Below are positions 12,100-25,800 of a stretch of 64,000 bases of DNA, one piece after another. Within the stretch, counting starts at the first letter, position 1, and each line of letters opens with the position of its first letter. The notes under the pieces are model-generated. The model was not told the origin of the DNA, did no database searches, and was given only the letters and a program-made list of their open reading frames with translations. The DNA is from Macrostomum hystrix (Eukaryota > Platyhelminthes > Macrostomidae), in contig CATNEN010000038.1 in assembly GCA_950097015.1 (NCBI GenBank), positions 10,995,501-11,059,500 of the forward strand, written 5' to 3'. The position numbers and the translations under genes are program-made.

Positions 12100-13830
12100 T
12101 ACTCGTCGAAGAGCATTGACAAGTTAAATTTATGAACTTTAGAAGGGCGTACATTTGAGAGTTAGCTTCAACAAGTGAAAGTGCAATTTGAGCAGTCGTG
12201 TCAGACTGAGACAGCACATGAAATTTTCTTTTCTCGCAAAGTCTAGCTAAAACTGGACCAACTTTTTTAACCTGAGCATTAAACTATCCGATCGAGAGCA
12301 CAATTTTTTTCATAACCAAAAATAGAAGTAAAATTTCACTGCGCATTTCATTTCAGAAAAATTCCTTAGCTTGTCACATACGTTTTAGCAGCCTGTCTGA
12401 CTGCAGTTTCTGAACGAAACATGGTGGGCAAATGAGTGGCAAAATTTTATTTTTGATATGTAATTTATCGACTTCTTGTTAGAAATTGATCTGTACTGTC
12501 TCATATTGGAATGAAGTTAGAGAACTTTTTTCTTAATTCCTTATTTTACGAGTTAGTTATGTTAAGGACTTGACAAGTAGGATTGTAAATTTCCAAAGTA
12601 CTGGCCTTTAGAAGCTCGGATAATTTTTGGTGCAGAATATATAAGCAGTTGAATTCAAATTTCTAACTACCTTCACGGGTTGTAAAATGGGCCGGAAATC
12701 CGGTTATTTTGTCATTGAAAATTTATTTATGCGATATATTACGAGTATGTATGTTTATATGTTTCTTGTGTTGTCAGAAAAGCAAACATGTAAAGTAAAA
12801 TAGCAGATGTTGGTGTGGGCGTTGCACTTTAATGTACAGACTCTTTGTTTACATTTTTTGTTAATAATCCAAAACGAAGTCTTCAAGGAAATTGGTTTTG
12901 TAAGATGGTAAATGTCATTCTGTTAAGACCGCCGAACCATTTACAATCTAGGGCCAGGCTGATAAGTTAATGTACATCTGGCACTGGACAAAGCCCCAGA
13001 TAAACATTCAGCTCACCCCCCTCCGCGAGGGACGAGATTTTCTCGGTGGGCGATCACGCGACTTCACACCTCAAGGTCGTGTGTACTTATAAAATTTCTC
13101 CATCAGCAGATAAATAAGCTTGAAAGGCATGTTATTTATCAGAAAGCGCACAAGTTATGCATAATTATACAACTAAAAAAATTGAACTTTTTCGCTTTTC
13201 AAATTGCAGTCTCTTAATTTCTCGTGTCGCATCTCTCTTAACTCGTTGTCGTAATACTCTTTTACTTGAGCTAGAAGGGTAGATTTTTTTAATTTACTTC
13301 AGACAAACTTGTGCGAAAACTAAGTTCACATCTGAAAAAAAACTGACAGAAAAAAACGAAAGTCAAACTCAAGAATTGTTTGTCTTCAGACGTGTGAGGC
13401 CATTGTGCAGAGGCAAACGTAGTAGCTGGTGAAATTTAGAGTAGTCCCTAAGGCCAGCAAATAAACTTAGAAAAACGAAATTTGAGGTGAGAAACATAGC
13501 AGAAACATAGCGTTATTTGAACTCGCTTTTATAAGCTCATCTCTCATTTTCTGGGTAGGTGCGAAAAAGTGAAAGACAAGTGACTGACACAAATATTCGT
13601 CGCAATGTTTGCAAAACTGCAGCTTGCAGATTGCTTTGACAACGAAACTAAACACAAGCTATAGTTCTTGCATGAGATCTAAAAATGCAAGCTTAAGAGA
13701 GATTTTACAGCAAGAATATAATACTCTCGACTACCGTCCTTTCTTGATTTGCTTTGATCGATTCTTCAAATATATCTGTTGCCTTTTTGTAAGTAAATAA
13801 TCTAAAAAACTTAAATTAAGGCCTTCCACA
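12100..13830. other. AT-rich region upstream of the cadherin gene
   Basis: No credible exon is seen. A GC-richer patch at about 12930-13085 may be a decayed retroposon, but I could not assign it. Cadherin promoter or 5' UTR elements may lie here; none is recognisable. Confidence 0.4.
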
Positions 13831-16800
13831 ATGATGCTGAAGATTCTGCTGCTAATTCTACTGCTTTCAATAGCTTTCGAGCCGCAGAAAGTTGGTAAGA
13901 ATTATTTCAAGAGCAGTTGAAGATGTCGGATTTTTTATTACAGATTTAAAAGACTCAGATCAGAGGGGCGATATGTAGTGAAAGATGTATCAGAATCCAA
14001 CAAAGCAAACTCATAAAACAGTAATTTTTTGCGGAGAGTGGCAGAGCGGTTATCGCGTTTGCCTCTCGCACCAATGTCCCTGAGCTCGATTCCGCGGCGA
14101 GGCCACATTCATTTGGGACGCAGCCGCGGAGAGAAGGCCTTGGAGTCTTGTTGTGCAATTTAAGCTCTTGAGGGCCAACCTCCAAGACACGCGTGAAGTG
14201 TACACTGCCTGACGATTAGAAAGTCAGGCCAGATGTACACACCTGTGCGAGCGTGTGCCTGCGTACAGTATCTGTATGCGTGAGTGCTTTGGAATCAGCG
14301 AAATGGGCAGAGCTGCCTCCCCGCTGGCAGCAGGTCTAGTGTCACCAAATGATGTACCATTTTCCAGCAACCCTCCTGCAATTATGATCATGGCTATTCG
14401 TATTATTTTTATTACTAACCATGATTTCACAGACTCCGCCTTCTCATGGTCAACGCCGTCTACCAACCCAGCATACATCTCCATCCCGGAGTCGCAGTCG
14501 GTGGGTACAGTTTCCTACACAATGACCGCCTTCGATGTACCAGCTGGCGACTCTGTTATCTGCAGTCTGGCCGGTAGCTCTGTAGACTGCACCGACCACT
14601 TCGATCTGGCCAGCGATGTCACCTCAACATCCGACTGCCGCCTGATTGTGAAGAAACTCATCGACTATGAGGCGGGCTTTCGAACCATCTCTTGTACACC
14701 TGTGTGAGAACCGATACCCATTTAACAGCTTGGTGAACTGAAGCAATTCAGAGTTTAACCTATTGCTAAATGACACAAATAGTTTTAATAGAGTCGGGAA
14801 TCGAACTCCTGACATTCAAGTTGTAAGTTAAATGTTTTCATTACTTCCCTGACTGTGCAGAGTGTCCACCAGCTCCGGAACCGTGACGCCAATCACCCTG
14901 GACCTTCGGGTCAGCATCACCAACATCTACGATGTGACGCCCAAGTTCACAGGTGGGCCGCCCTACTCGTGCAACGTCAATGAGGAGCAGCCGGCAGGGA
15001 CGACACTGTCTGGCTGCTCGCCCGGCTTCACTGACGTCGAGACCGGCTACGGTGACGTCATCAGCTGCGCTCTGCATGGTAAGAGGAGTACAAGGACGTG
15101 TAGAGTGGTAAATATTATTCAAGCCTTTAATTAATGCCACTCGATTTCAGGCACTCAGGCCGGGTTCTTTCGATGCGACAAGTCAACCTGTAAACTGTCA
15201 ACTGCCAGCAAGTTAGATCGAGAATTATTTGACCCGACTGGCCTGTTCACGACACCGGTTCTGAGCGACCTTCGGTTGGTGGTAAGTTAAAGGCATCTAA
15301 CATATGCCGTTAGGCCACCCTTCTTCGCATCAAAGCTTTTTATGCTTTGAAAATTGATCTGCAAGTGCATTTGGCTGTTAGAATACCAGAAGCCTTTTCT
15401 GCCCTCTTTACTATTATTGGGGATTTTCCCCTGAAAAATTTTCTGGCCTGGAGCCAACTATACCCGACCTAAGAAGCAAGTGCCATTGTGCTCTCCCAGA
15501 TCACAGACTCAGGCGGCAACGCTGCTACCGCGTCAGTAACCGTTTCGCTGAATGACATCAACGACTGGACGCCGAGCTGCATGCCGACACTGCGCTCGGT
15601 CAGTGTGGACGAGAGCTTCACCGGGACCTTGGTCTCAGGTCTGGCCTGTATTGACAAAGACTCCGGCATCAACGCTCTTCTAGTGTACTCTGTAGTCAGT
15701 GGGAACACTACCATTTTTAGAATAGACTCCTCTACTGGTGAGTATAAATTTTTGTATTTTTGTGTTCAGGGAGTGAACGAAGCAGCAGAATCTCGTACCA
15801 ATGTCCCTGAGATCCAATCTGCAAAGATACCATCTTAATTTTGGTTGCGGCCGCAGAGAACGGACTGGGGGATGTCTATCGTGCGGTTTACGCTTATGAG
15901 GGCCAACCCGCAAGGTACAGTGTTTGTGTACACTGCCTCACGACAAGAACTTACAAAGCAGATATTTTACACATTTGTGAGTATATGCGTAGCTGCGTTG
16001 TCTAAATGTACTCAGACGCATCTGTGTGGTTAGATAGCCCCTTGAAATATTGTGGGGTGTTGCATCGGAATAGGGAGCGTTGTCACACTTTCAACACTCT
16101 CTCCAGGCCAGTTGTCGAACAGCATCGCTTTAGACTATGATCTGCCTGCCGGTGTGTCACCGAATCAGCGACTTCTCATCCGAGTTCGAGACAGTGCCAG
16201 TCCATCGGCTGACCAGCTGAGCACCACCGTGACTGTGACAGTCACTGTGACGCCGCTAAACGACAATACGCCTAAGTGGGGAACCTTTGTACCTGTCTAC
16301 ACTGACGCGACGACAAGCATTGCTACTATTAATGAGACTGCCAATGTTGGAACGGCTGTGTTTCTGGCGCAGGCGACAGATGCTGACGTCGGATTGGACG
16401 GGGTGAGAATTGCTGAGGGTGGGAAAAAGGGACAAACCGTTCATGTCAGCATAAAGTAGGCATCTTGCATTCCAACATTCGCATCAAGGTGCTCTCCTAC
16501 TCGATGGCTTCGGCTACCGCTTCCGGTGGCGCCGACCTCGCGGCGGCATTCTCGCTGGACCCCGTCACTGGTCAGCTTGCTGTGACCGCAGTCGGCCTAG
16601 TCGACCGCGAGTCCGGCCACGCCTACGTCGATTTCGTCGTCGACTGTTCGGATGCTGGAAGACCGACTCCGTCATCTGCGCCCACCCGATCAGTCCGCGT
16701 GGCCGTGGCCGACTCCAACGAGTTCCCGCCGGCTTTCACACCTGCTAACGGCATCTTCTCAGCTGCAATAGACGAAAGTAGGTCTTGGAGGCAGCATTTT

Positions 16801-19800
16801 TTGTATTTTCCTCTCTGCTTCTTCAAGTAGAAATCTTGTGTATCAACATTTTTTTGTTTTTTAGCTTGTGGTTTCAAAAAACATCCTCATCGATTTATCA
16901 GGAACAACGACAGCTGCGGGTGTGTCAATTAAGGAGTTGATCGCCGTAGACAGAGATGTCAGCGCCACGCCGATTGCCTGCACCATCGCCAGCGGAAACT
17001 CCCTGAATCTCTTCCGCATCAGCTCCTCCAATAAGAAGCTCCTAGAGACGAACTCTGCCATCGAGCCTGACAAGCCGATCTCGAATCCCATCGCTTACCT
17101 GATTGAGCTAGCCTGCTCCGACCAGAACGGTTCGGGCCTAGTTTCCACAGCAACCGTCTCCGTGTCAATAGTAACGAACAACGACTACGCTCCGACTGTT
17201 TCATCGCCCAGTGGATCTATCCTGACCCTGCCAGAAAACCAGGCGCTGGGTCAGGTCGCTGTGCTGACACCCAGTGACCTCGACTGCTGCACGGACGGTC
17301 AGTTCGACTGTTCAGTTAGCCCGTCCGACACTTTCACGTAAGTCGATTGGTTTTCTTTTTTACAAGCCGCATTCAATGCATCTATCAATAGTAAATAATA
17401 AAACTAATAATAAATCGGGTCAGTTGTGCCGTGACAGCACAGCCTCAGGTATTGCGTGGCGCATCTGAAGGCTGCGTACGGTTGTTTTGTCCATGGACTA
17501 GGGGGACATCACACCCACCCTAATGTTGGTACCCATTTAAAAGCTGGCTGAACAGAAGCAATGCAAAGTTAAGTGTCTTGCTAAAGAACACAAATTGTTC
17601 CATTGGCGTCTGGAATCAAACCCCTGACCTTTGAGTAGTGAGTCCGACGCTCTAACCACAAAGGCTACAATTCCCTTAATCAATAACTGGTAGATAATGA
17701 CTCATGAATCTTACTGGTAAGAACCAACGATCTTCTGCGTGCACAAAATTGTAGCGTTGATGGTGGCTGTGATCGCCTACTTCTCGTCAAGTTCCTGGAC
17801 AGAGAAACCCGAAGCAGCTACAGCCTGAACGTGACCATTGTTGACCGCGGTAGTCCGTCCAAGTCCGGCGTGTTCAGCCTGGCGGTGATCGTAACTGATA
17901 TCAACGACAACCCGCCAATCTGCACACCTAGGGCCTACAGCGCATCCATCTACGAGAATGTCACCGGAGTCAGCGTTCCCGTTACCATAGCAACGCTTTC
18001 CTGCTCGGATGCAGATACGTTCGGCATGTACTATGTCATGAGCAGTACAGGCAAGGAAATTATAAGTTATAATGGCTACATATTTAATCCCTAACGGTAG
18101 AAAAACCAGGCTTTTCCCCAGGGAAGGACCGCGGTGCTGTTTCAAATACCCTCTGCAAACTTCATGATAGCTCCCGAACCAACTGATTTTTGTGAAAGTA
18201 TTTTCGTGAGCGTCTGACGTCAAACTTTCAAAGACGTCAAACGTCAGCATTGTTGATATATTCAGCGATTCTTGGTGACAAGGTCACAAGGACATTGCAC
18301 TGTATAAAACTCTAAGACTCTAAAATTCTATACTGGTTTAGAAATAAAAAATGAAGAGATTACAGAAAAAAAACAATGTGGGTATTCGTATAAGTGGAAT
18401 GAAATAAATCGTACATAAAAAATATTATTCAATCTTGTGCATTTGATGATAGTTGATGAGACGCACAGTGATGTTACTATATGACGTCATCAAATAGATT
18501 CTAAACAGGTTTCAACAAACAAAGAACTTATTTTAACTTATCAGCGGTGCCATTCGTGGTCGACGCAACCAGTGGAACTGTCAAGCTCACCGGCTCCGTT
18601 GACTACGACTCAGCCGTTCAGTCTTATTCGCTAAAGATTAACGCTGTGGACAAGAACGATTCCAGCAAGTTCGACTCGGTCACAGTTAGTGTGATTCTAC
18701 TACCGGTGAACGAGTTCACGCCAGCATTTCCGGCGACTAGAACCGTCAGCGTCATCGAGACAATCAGCAGCGGGCAGCTGGTGACGTCATTTGTCGCCAC
18801 TGACAATGACTACTCGCCGCACGATATTAAGTACTATAGGTTAGACTTTCACTTTCTATTCTGTTACGAACCATTGGTCGATATTGTCAATCTGCTTCAT
18901 TGCTGAATTCAGCACTATAACATACGAAGCATCTTTAACTTGCAAGATAGCTGTGTATCTTGGCACAGCATTTAGTGACAGTAGACCCGCAGACAGCATG
19001 AGGCAATTCTGCCCATTTCGGCTGACTCCTGATTGCACACTCACACAGGCGCGTGCATATGCCCTGACTTTGGGTGAGTGGCAGAGCGGTCTAACGCGTC
19101 CATGAGTTCGATTCCGCGGCGTGGCCAAATAAAAGCCTCGGAGAGAAGGCTTGGGGCTTGTCGTGCAATTTACGCCCTTAAGGGCCAACCTCCGAGGCAC
19201 AGTGACAGTGTACACTGCCTGTCGATGAGACATATGTACACACCTGTGTGAGCCTATGCCTGCGTCTGGTATCTGCGTGCGTGTGTGCTTAGGAGGAGTC
19301 AGCGAAATGGCAGAATCGCATCCTCGCTGGCTGCATGTCCAGTGTCACCAAATGATGTGCCATCGCCCGCAGCCCTCCTGCAATTATTATTATTATGCCC
19401 TCACTTTCTCATTGTCAGTGTAAACTCTCAGTGATTTGGGGGGTTGGCCCTCATTGGCGTAAATTGTACAGCAAGCCCCACTCAATCAAACGAAGTATTT
19501 CTTTCCGCACATCATAGAATTACCTCTGGCGATGGAAGCGGCTATTTCAGCATCGCCAACAATGGGGATATTTTCGTGGCCCCTGGAAAGACACTCGACT
19601 ACGAAACCGTGCCATCGGCGTTGAATCCGTGGACTCTGCGCATTGAAGCAACAGACGGTGGCACGCCAGCCCTGACTGGCACGGGGACGCTCACAGTCAG
19701 CCTGGTTGATGCCAACGACAATGTGCCAGTGTGCACGAAGAGTGTCTTCGAGACTGCCATTGATGAGAATGCGGGTGAGCAATAATATTTTCATTCTGAA

Positions 19801-22800
19801 ATGCAGTCAAAACATTATTTGCACCCTTTCTTTGTGTTCGATAAACTACGGCTCTAAATGACGTCATTAAATGACGTCATCAGGATGTGACAACCTAAAA
19901 ATAGAAACGCTTCAGTAACCTTCTTTGCAACTGCAGTTCGATAATGACATCGTTTCTGTTTTAAATCACTAGCTTCCGCCAGCTCTGTTACTGTGGTAAC
20001 CGCGAGTGACGCCGATTCGGCTCTGAACAATTATAACAAAGTGGCTTACACTAAACTTACCGGCGACCCGTCTGATTTCTTTGCTGTCGCCAGCGCTACT
20101 GGAGCCGTGACTCGAACTAGCAATGCTCTGTCATACGACACGACCAAGTCTGTGGTCTTTTTCGTGAGTCTGTGGTCCTTGTTTAATATTTTTACTCATA
20201 AAAGCAAACATTTACGCTATACACCAATTTTATTATTTGTGTGTATGCTCATAATCTTCCTCGATTAGAATGTGATTTTATTTCCCGTATGTTTAAGCCA
20301 CACTACGAGTATTCATATGAACATCATGGGGCTGTGAAAATATTTTACATAAAAGGACATGGTAAATCAATTTTAAGAACCCTTCTACACAGGTAAGCGC
20401 AATAGACGGCAACGGGGCTGGGCCGAACACGGCCACCTGCACGGTGGCTGTGGTCATTCGTGACGTCAATCTTTTCACGCCCACCTGCACTTCGAACACG
20501 CGAACTCTGTCCGGCATTCGCGAGGATGTCGCCCTTGGCACGGAGCTCTTCGCCATCGAAACGGCGACGCCGACTTTCTGCACAGACGGTGACAAATCTC
20601 AGAGCCTTCGCTATGCCATGAGCTCCACCGCCGGTTCGACTAAATTCGCCATCCATCCAACCACCGGCGGCATCTACGTCACCGAGAAGCTCGACTACGA
20701 GACGGTTACGCTGCATCAGTTCGAGGTTGTAATATCCGACAATGCCACCGCGCCAAAGTCTACAACAGTCACGTTTACAGTGTCGCTGGTTGATGTTAAT
20801 GAATTCTCACCGAACTGCAGCTATCCGGCCAGTTTGGGATTCAACGAGTCCACACCTATCAGCGGCAGTTTGTTCACCCTGGCCTGCACGGATGGCGACA
20901 AGTCAAGCACTGCGTTCACCTACAGGCTGACTACAGGTAATGCTAGATTGGGTTTAATTTGTACAGGGCATGGCTTCTAAGCTTGAGTTCGAACATTCGC
21001 AACCCAAAACATTCAATACCAATATGACCAGCCGGTGTTCCGTTAGTCATCAGCTCGTCGGGCGCCGTGTCCCAGACAGCCGTACTTGATTATGAATCCG
21101 GCGTCACTGTCTATTCGCTGAAGCTCGAGGTGGCAGATACGGCGCCAACCGTGCCCAGCTTGATGACATCAACGTACACAACTACGGTGTCCGTCTATCC
21201 AGTAAACGAATTCCCACCTGTGATAACATCCCCGTCTGTGCTGTACGCAAGTGTGTCTGAGGCTGCCTCAGTTGGCACAAGCCTATCGTTGACGACATCG
21301 GCAAGTGGAGGCTCGGCCAGCGCTGTCGCCGCCACCGACGCTGACAGAGGCTCTGATCACGGCAGCATCACCTACCGGATTTCGGCTGGGAATGATCGCG
21401 GCTGGTTTGCCATCGACAGCCGAACTGGTGAGTAGCCCTTGACTGCTCACATTGGACGGAAGTGAACAAGGCCACAGCCATAATTAATGTCAAACCAACC
21501 TTGACATTTTGGCACCAAAATAACTTTAAACGGTCCCCATGGCAACGCTCTTGTCAGGTGTTCTCTCTGTCGCCTCGACGTTGGATCGCGAGACGCAGGC
21601 CAGCTTGACACTGACGGTGCAGGCCGTGGACGGTCCAGGGCTCGTGTCCACTGGCTCGACCCAGGTTGCGGTCACCCTGACAGACGTCAATGACAATGCG
21701 CCCGAGTTTCCCACCACTCATTTTACTTTCGACATCTACGAAGGTGCTGCCAGTCCGAGCACGCTGATAACCTTCGCTGTTCCTTCTGTTGTGCGGGACG
21801 CGGATGCTGGTGTGAATGCCTACATTAATGTGTCACTGGCTAGTGGAGTGAAACCTTGTGAGTTGCCTGCAGATTTCCGTACTTTTCCGTACCCCATACT
21901 TTTCGTCTTCGCCGATTCACCCGACCCTTGCGGTAATCCCCAAAAATAAGGAGGCAACAGCTCTTGCAGTTCTGTCATATACAAGGGGCGTCAGCGACAG
22001 CTGAACCCTTCAGTTCATTTTGTGGATGACGCGAATGATGCAACTGATGTAGCACGGCTTGGCCTCCGTTAGATAGTGAATTGTCCGGGAACGTCTGCTT
22101 AGGCAGGTCGGGAATGATTCGCTGTGAGCAGGAGGTTCAAAGGGATGCCGGGCAGACAACGGGACCACACTAGCCCTGCCAGCAAGTAAATAAACTAAAA
22201 TACGCATGGGGTGGGTACAAGCTCTAGACAAGAAAGGCGGGGAGGAGTTAAGGCCAACGGCACTCCCCAGCCAATCGGCACACACAGACGGAAAAGAGGG
22301 GGTAGGGGGTGGGTGGGGCGTGCCTCTCAGGCCCAGGGCTCAAAGTACAAAAACAAGCTAAAGTACAAAAACAAGCAAAAGTACAAAAACAAGCTAAAGT
22401 ACAAAAACTAGCTAAAGTGCAAAAACTAGCTAAAGTACAAAAACAAGCTAAAGTACAAAAACAAGCTAAAGTACAAAAACAAGCTAAAGTACAAAAACAA
22501 GCTAAAGTACAAAAACAAGCTAAAGTACAAAAACAAGCTAAAGTACAAAAACAAGCTAAAGCACAAAAACAAGCTAAAGTGCAAAAACTAGCATAAGTAC
22601 AAAACTAAGCTAAAGTACAAAAACAAGCTAAAGTACAAAAACTAGCTAAAGTACAAAAACTAGCTAAAGTACAAAAACTAGCTAAAGTACAAAAACTAGC
22701 TAAAGTACAAAAACAAGCTAAAGTAAAAAAACAAGCTAAAGTACAAAAAACAAAAAAACAAAAACTATGCACTCGTAGAAGACAGCACTGGTGGGCCCAA

Positions 22801-25800
22801 GGCCAAACACCATTCTCATTCTTCAAAGATCGCAATCTCATCAAAGCGGCCAATCGTCTATTTACTCGCCAATTCCAGTCCCACTAAACGAGTTCATTCT
22901 CAGCGGCTACACCCTGCAGACCAACCGAGTATTCAGCCGTGCCACGGACCCCGCCCAGTACGTCCTGGTGGTGAAGGCGCAGGACTACGGCCTGCCCAGC
23001 CTGTCCGGCTCCGCCACCGTCACCGTCAACATCCTGGAGGCAAACCTAGCCGCGCCGAAATTCCCAGTGTCAAGCTTGACCATCGCGGTGCCGGAAAACA
23101 CAGCCATCGGCTCGCTGCTCTACTTTGCCAACGCCACCGACACTGACGTTGGCCGCAGCGGGAAAGTGGCCTACTATCTGGCCTCTGTTAGCCCGCCAGT
23201 AGCTGTCACACCGCCCTACTTTCAGTTGGACAATGCGACAGGTGCTGTGTATTTCATCTTACTTATGTCGTTAATTACTCGTAGGTATATTTAACTAGGC
23301 AACTTCCAGCCAGGTGGTTAGAGTTTCAGAATTTTGACCAAGAGGTTGGAAGTTCAAATCTCAGATCTCATTGAACAAGGTATTTAATTCCTAATTACTT
23401 CAGTTCACCCAGCTGTAAAATGGGTACCAGCATCGACTGGGGTAGAAATTCGGGTTGGAGTCTACAGACTGAACAGCTAAACCTCTAAAAGCGACCGGCT
23501 GTGCCACTTGTACAGTAGGCGCAGAAACTGGTTGCGTTTGGGGGTGGGTGCCTCCGCGCGCTGATTGGCTGGCGGGTCTGAGCCTTCTACCCCTCCCCCA
23601 AAAGCAACCAGATTTGCGCCTACTGTGGTTACCACTCCTAACAACACGTTTAGCACCTTAGGAAATTGGGTTCAAATCCGCGACGAGGCCACTTTCATTG
23701 CGAGAGACGGCTTTTTGGGGGCTGGTTCTGAAACGTGTACATGTATGACGTTTGGGTGCTCGCGTCAAAACAAGGGAGTGTGTAGAATTGCCGATTGTAG
23801 ATTCAATCAGCGGCAGATCTCTCTATAAGATCTGCATGCTAACATTTTACCGCATGTATGTGTCGCCAATGTCACAGGTTCCCCATCACTGCATGCTTTT
23901 CCAGGCATGCTATTTCTACAGAGCGCCCTGGACTATGACTCGCTCGCCACGCGCGGTCCCTACAGCCTCACCATTCTGGCCTACGATTTTGGCAACGCGT
24001 CCCGCAGCGCCAGCCTCAGCCTGACGGTCAGCGTCACGGATTTCAACGACAATGATCCGCAGTTTGCTGCTAGTAACTCGTTTAGCAAGTCCCTGCTTGA
24101 GAATGTCGGTGCCGGTTACGTCGTCACTACGGTGACGTACACGGATGCGGACTCGGGCATCAACACCGAGGTCCGCTGCTCCATAGTCAGCCAGACGGCG
24201 CCAGCCGTGTTCACCATCAACGACACCACCTGTGTACTGTACACCACCGCAAACCCGGACAGGGAGACCAGGTGAGCGCTGCTTCAGTTGAGGGGTCCAG
24301 TTTATTATTGGTGATCGGTGAAACGATGGCATCCCAGACTGTTGCTAACATTTTTACCTGTGGAAACCCTGGCATTAAAGCCGTTTGCGTCCTTAAGCAA
24401 AACACTTCACTCTTTGTTGCTTTAGTTTGCCTCACAAAGCATGCAAAGCCTGTGCGAACGTGTGCCTGCGTACAGTATCTGTGTGCGTGTGTGCTCAGGA
24501 GTCAGCAAAATGGGCAGAATTGCCTCCTTGCTGGCTGCTGGTCTAGTGCCGCCACCAAATGATGTGCCATTGCTCGCAGCCCCCCTGCAATTATTTTTTA
24601 TCAGCCTCTTGTACTCGTATATCAAATGTATAAAATTGAACAAACACATCATATTGTGCAGCAAGTCCTGAGTTGCAATCAACCTAACGAAAACGAAGAA
24701 TATCTTTCAGCTGGATTGCTTCTATCGTACAATGTCCGCAGGGAGATGTATGACGTTGTTGTCCGCTTGACCGATCGGGGCACCCCGGCGCGCTACAAGG
24801 AAGCCGCATTCATTGTCACCCTGCTAGATGAAAATGACAATGTGCCCCAGTTCCCAGCTATCAGAATTACAGCCAGCGTGCTGGAAGAAGCTTCGGCCCC
24901 GGTTGCCGTGACAACCATCGCCGCGACGGACGCTGACGCCGGGGCAAACGCGAAGTTGGTCTATTCGTTGCGCACAGCGGATGGCACATCGGATGCCGCC
25001 AAGTTTGCCGTTGACAGCTCTGGCCGGATCACAACCACGGCTCCGCTAGATAGAGAGGCCGCCAGGTAACTTTTTGTGACTAAAATAATGATTTCTTCTG
25101 AATTTGAGCCAATTCAATTAGAAACACTTAACCGCAAATTATTATATAGAGGCGACTTCTACACACTTCTACTGCTGGCGGCAGATCAGGGCTCGCCAGC
25201 ACTGACTGGCACCTGCTTGCTAAATATCACCGTGATTGACATCAACGACAATGCTCCGGTGGTGAGTGTCTTGCGCGAAAGTTACTGAGAACTATTGAGC
25301 ATCCACTCCGAAACTAGAAGAACCACTCCGAAACTAGAACGCCCACTCTGAAACTAGAACACCCAATCCGAAACTAGAACACCCACTCCGAAACTAGAAC
25401 ACCCAATCCGAAACTAGAACACCCACTCCGAAACTAGAACGCCCACTCTGAAACTAGAACACCCACTCCGAAACTAGAACGCCCACTCTGAAACTAGAAC
25501 ACCCACTCCGAAACTAGAACACCCACTCCGAAACTAGAACACCCACTCCGAAACTAGAACACCCACTCCGAAACTAGAACACCCACTCCGAAACTAGAAC
25601 ACCCACTCCGAAACTAGAACACCCACTCCGAAACTAGAACACCCACTCCGAAACTAGAACACCCAACCCCTCAACTGGAAACGTTCCGCAGTGGGTCTCG
25701 GCGCCTTACTCTGCCACAGTTAGCGAGGCCGCTCGCCTGGGCACGCTGGTGAAGCAAGTCCAAGCGGTGGACAGGGATTCCGTGTTTGGTCAGGTGACCT

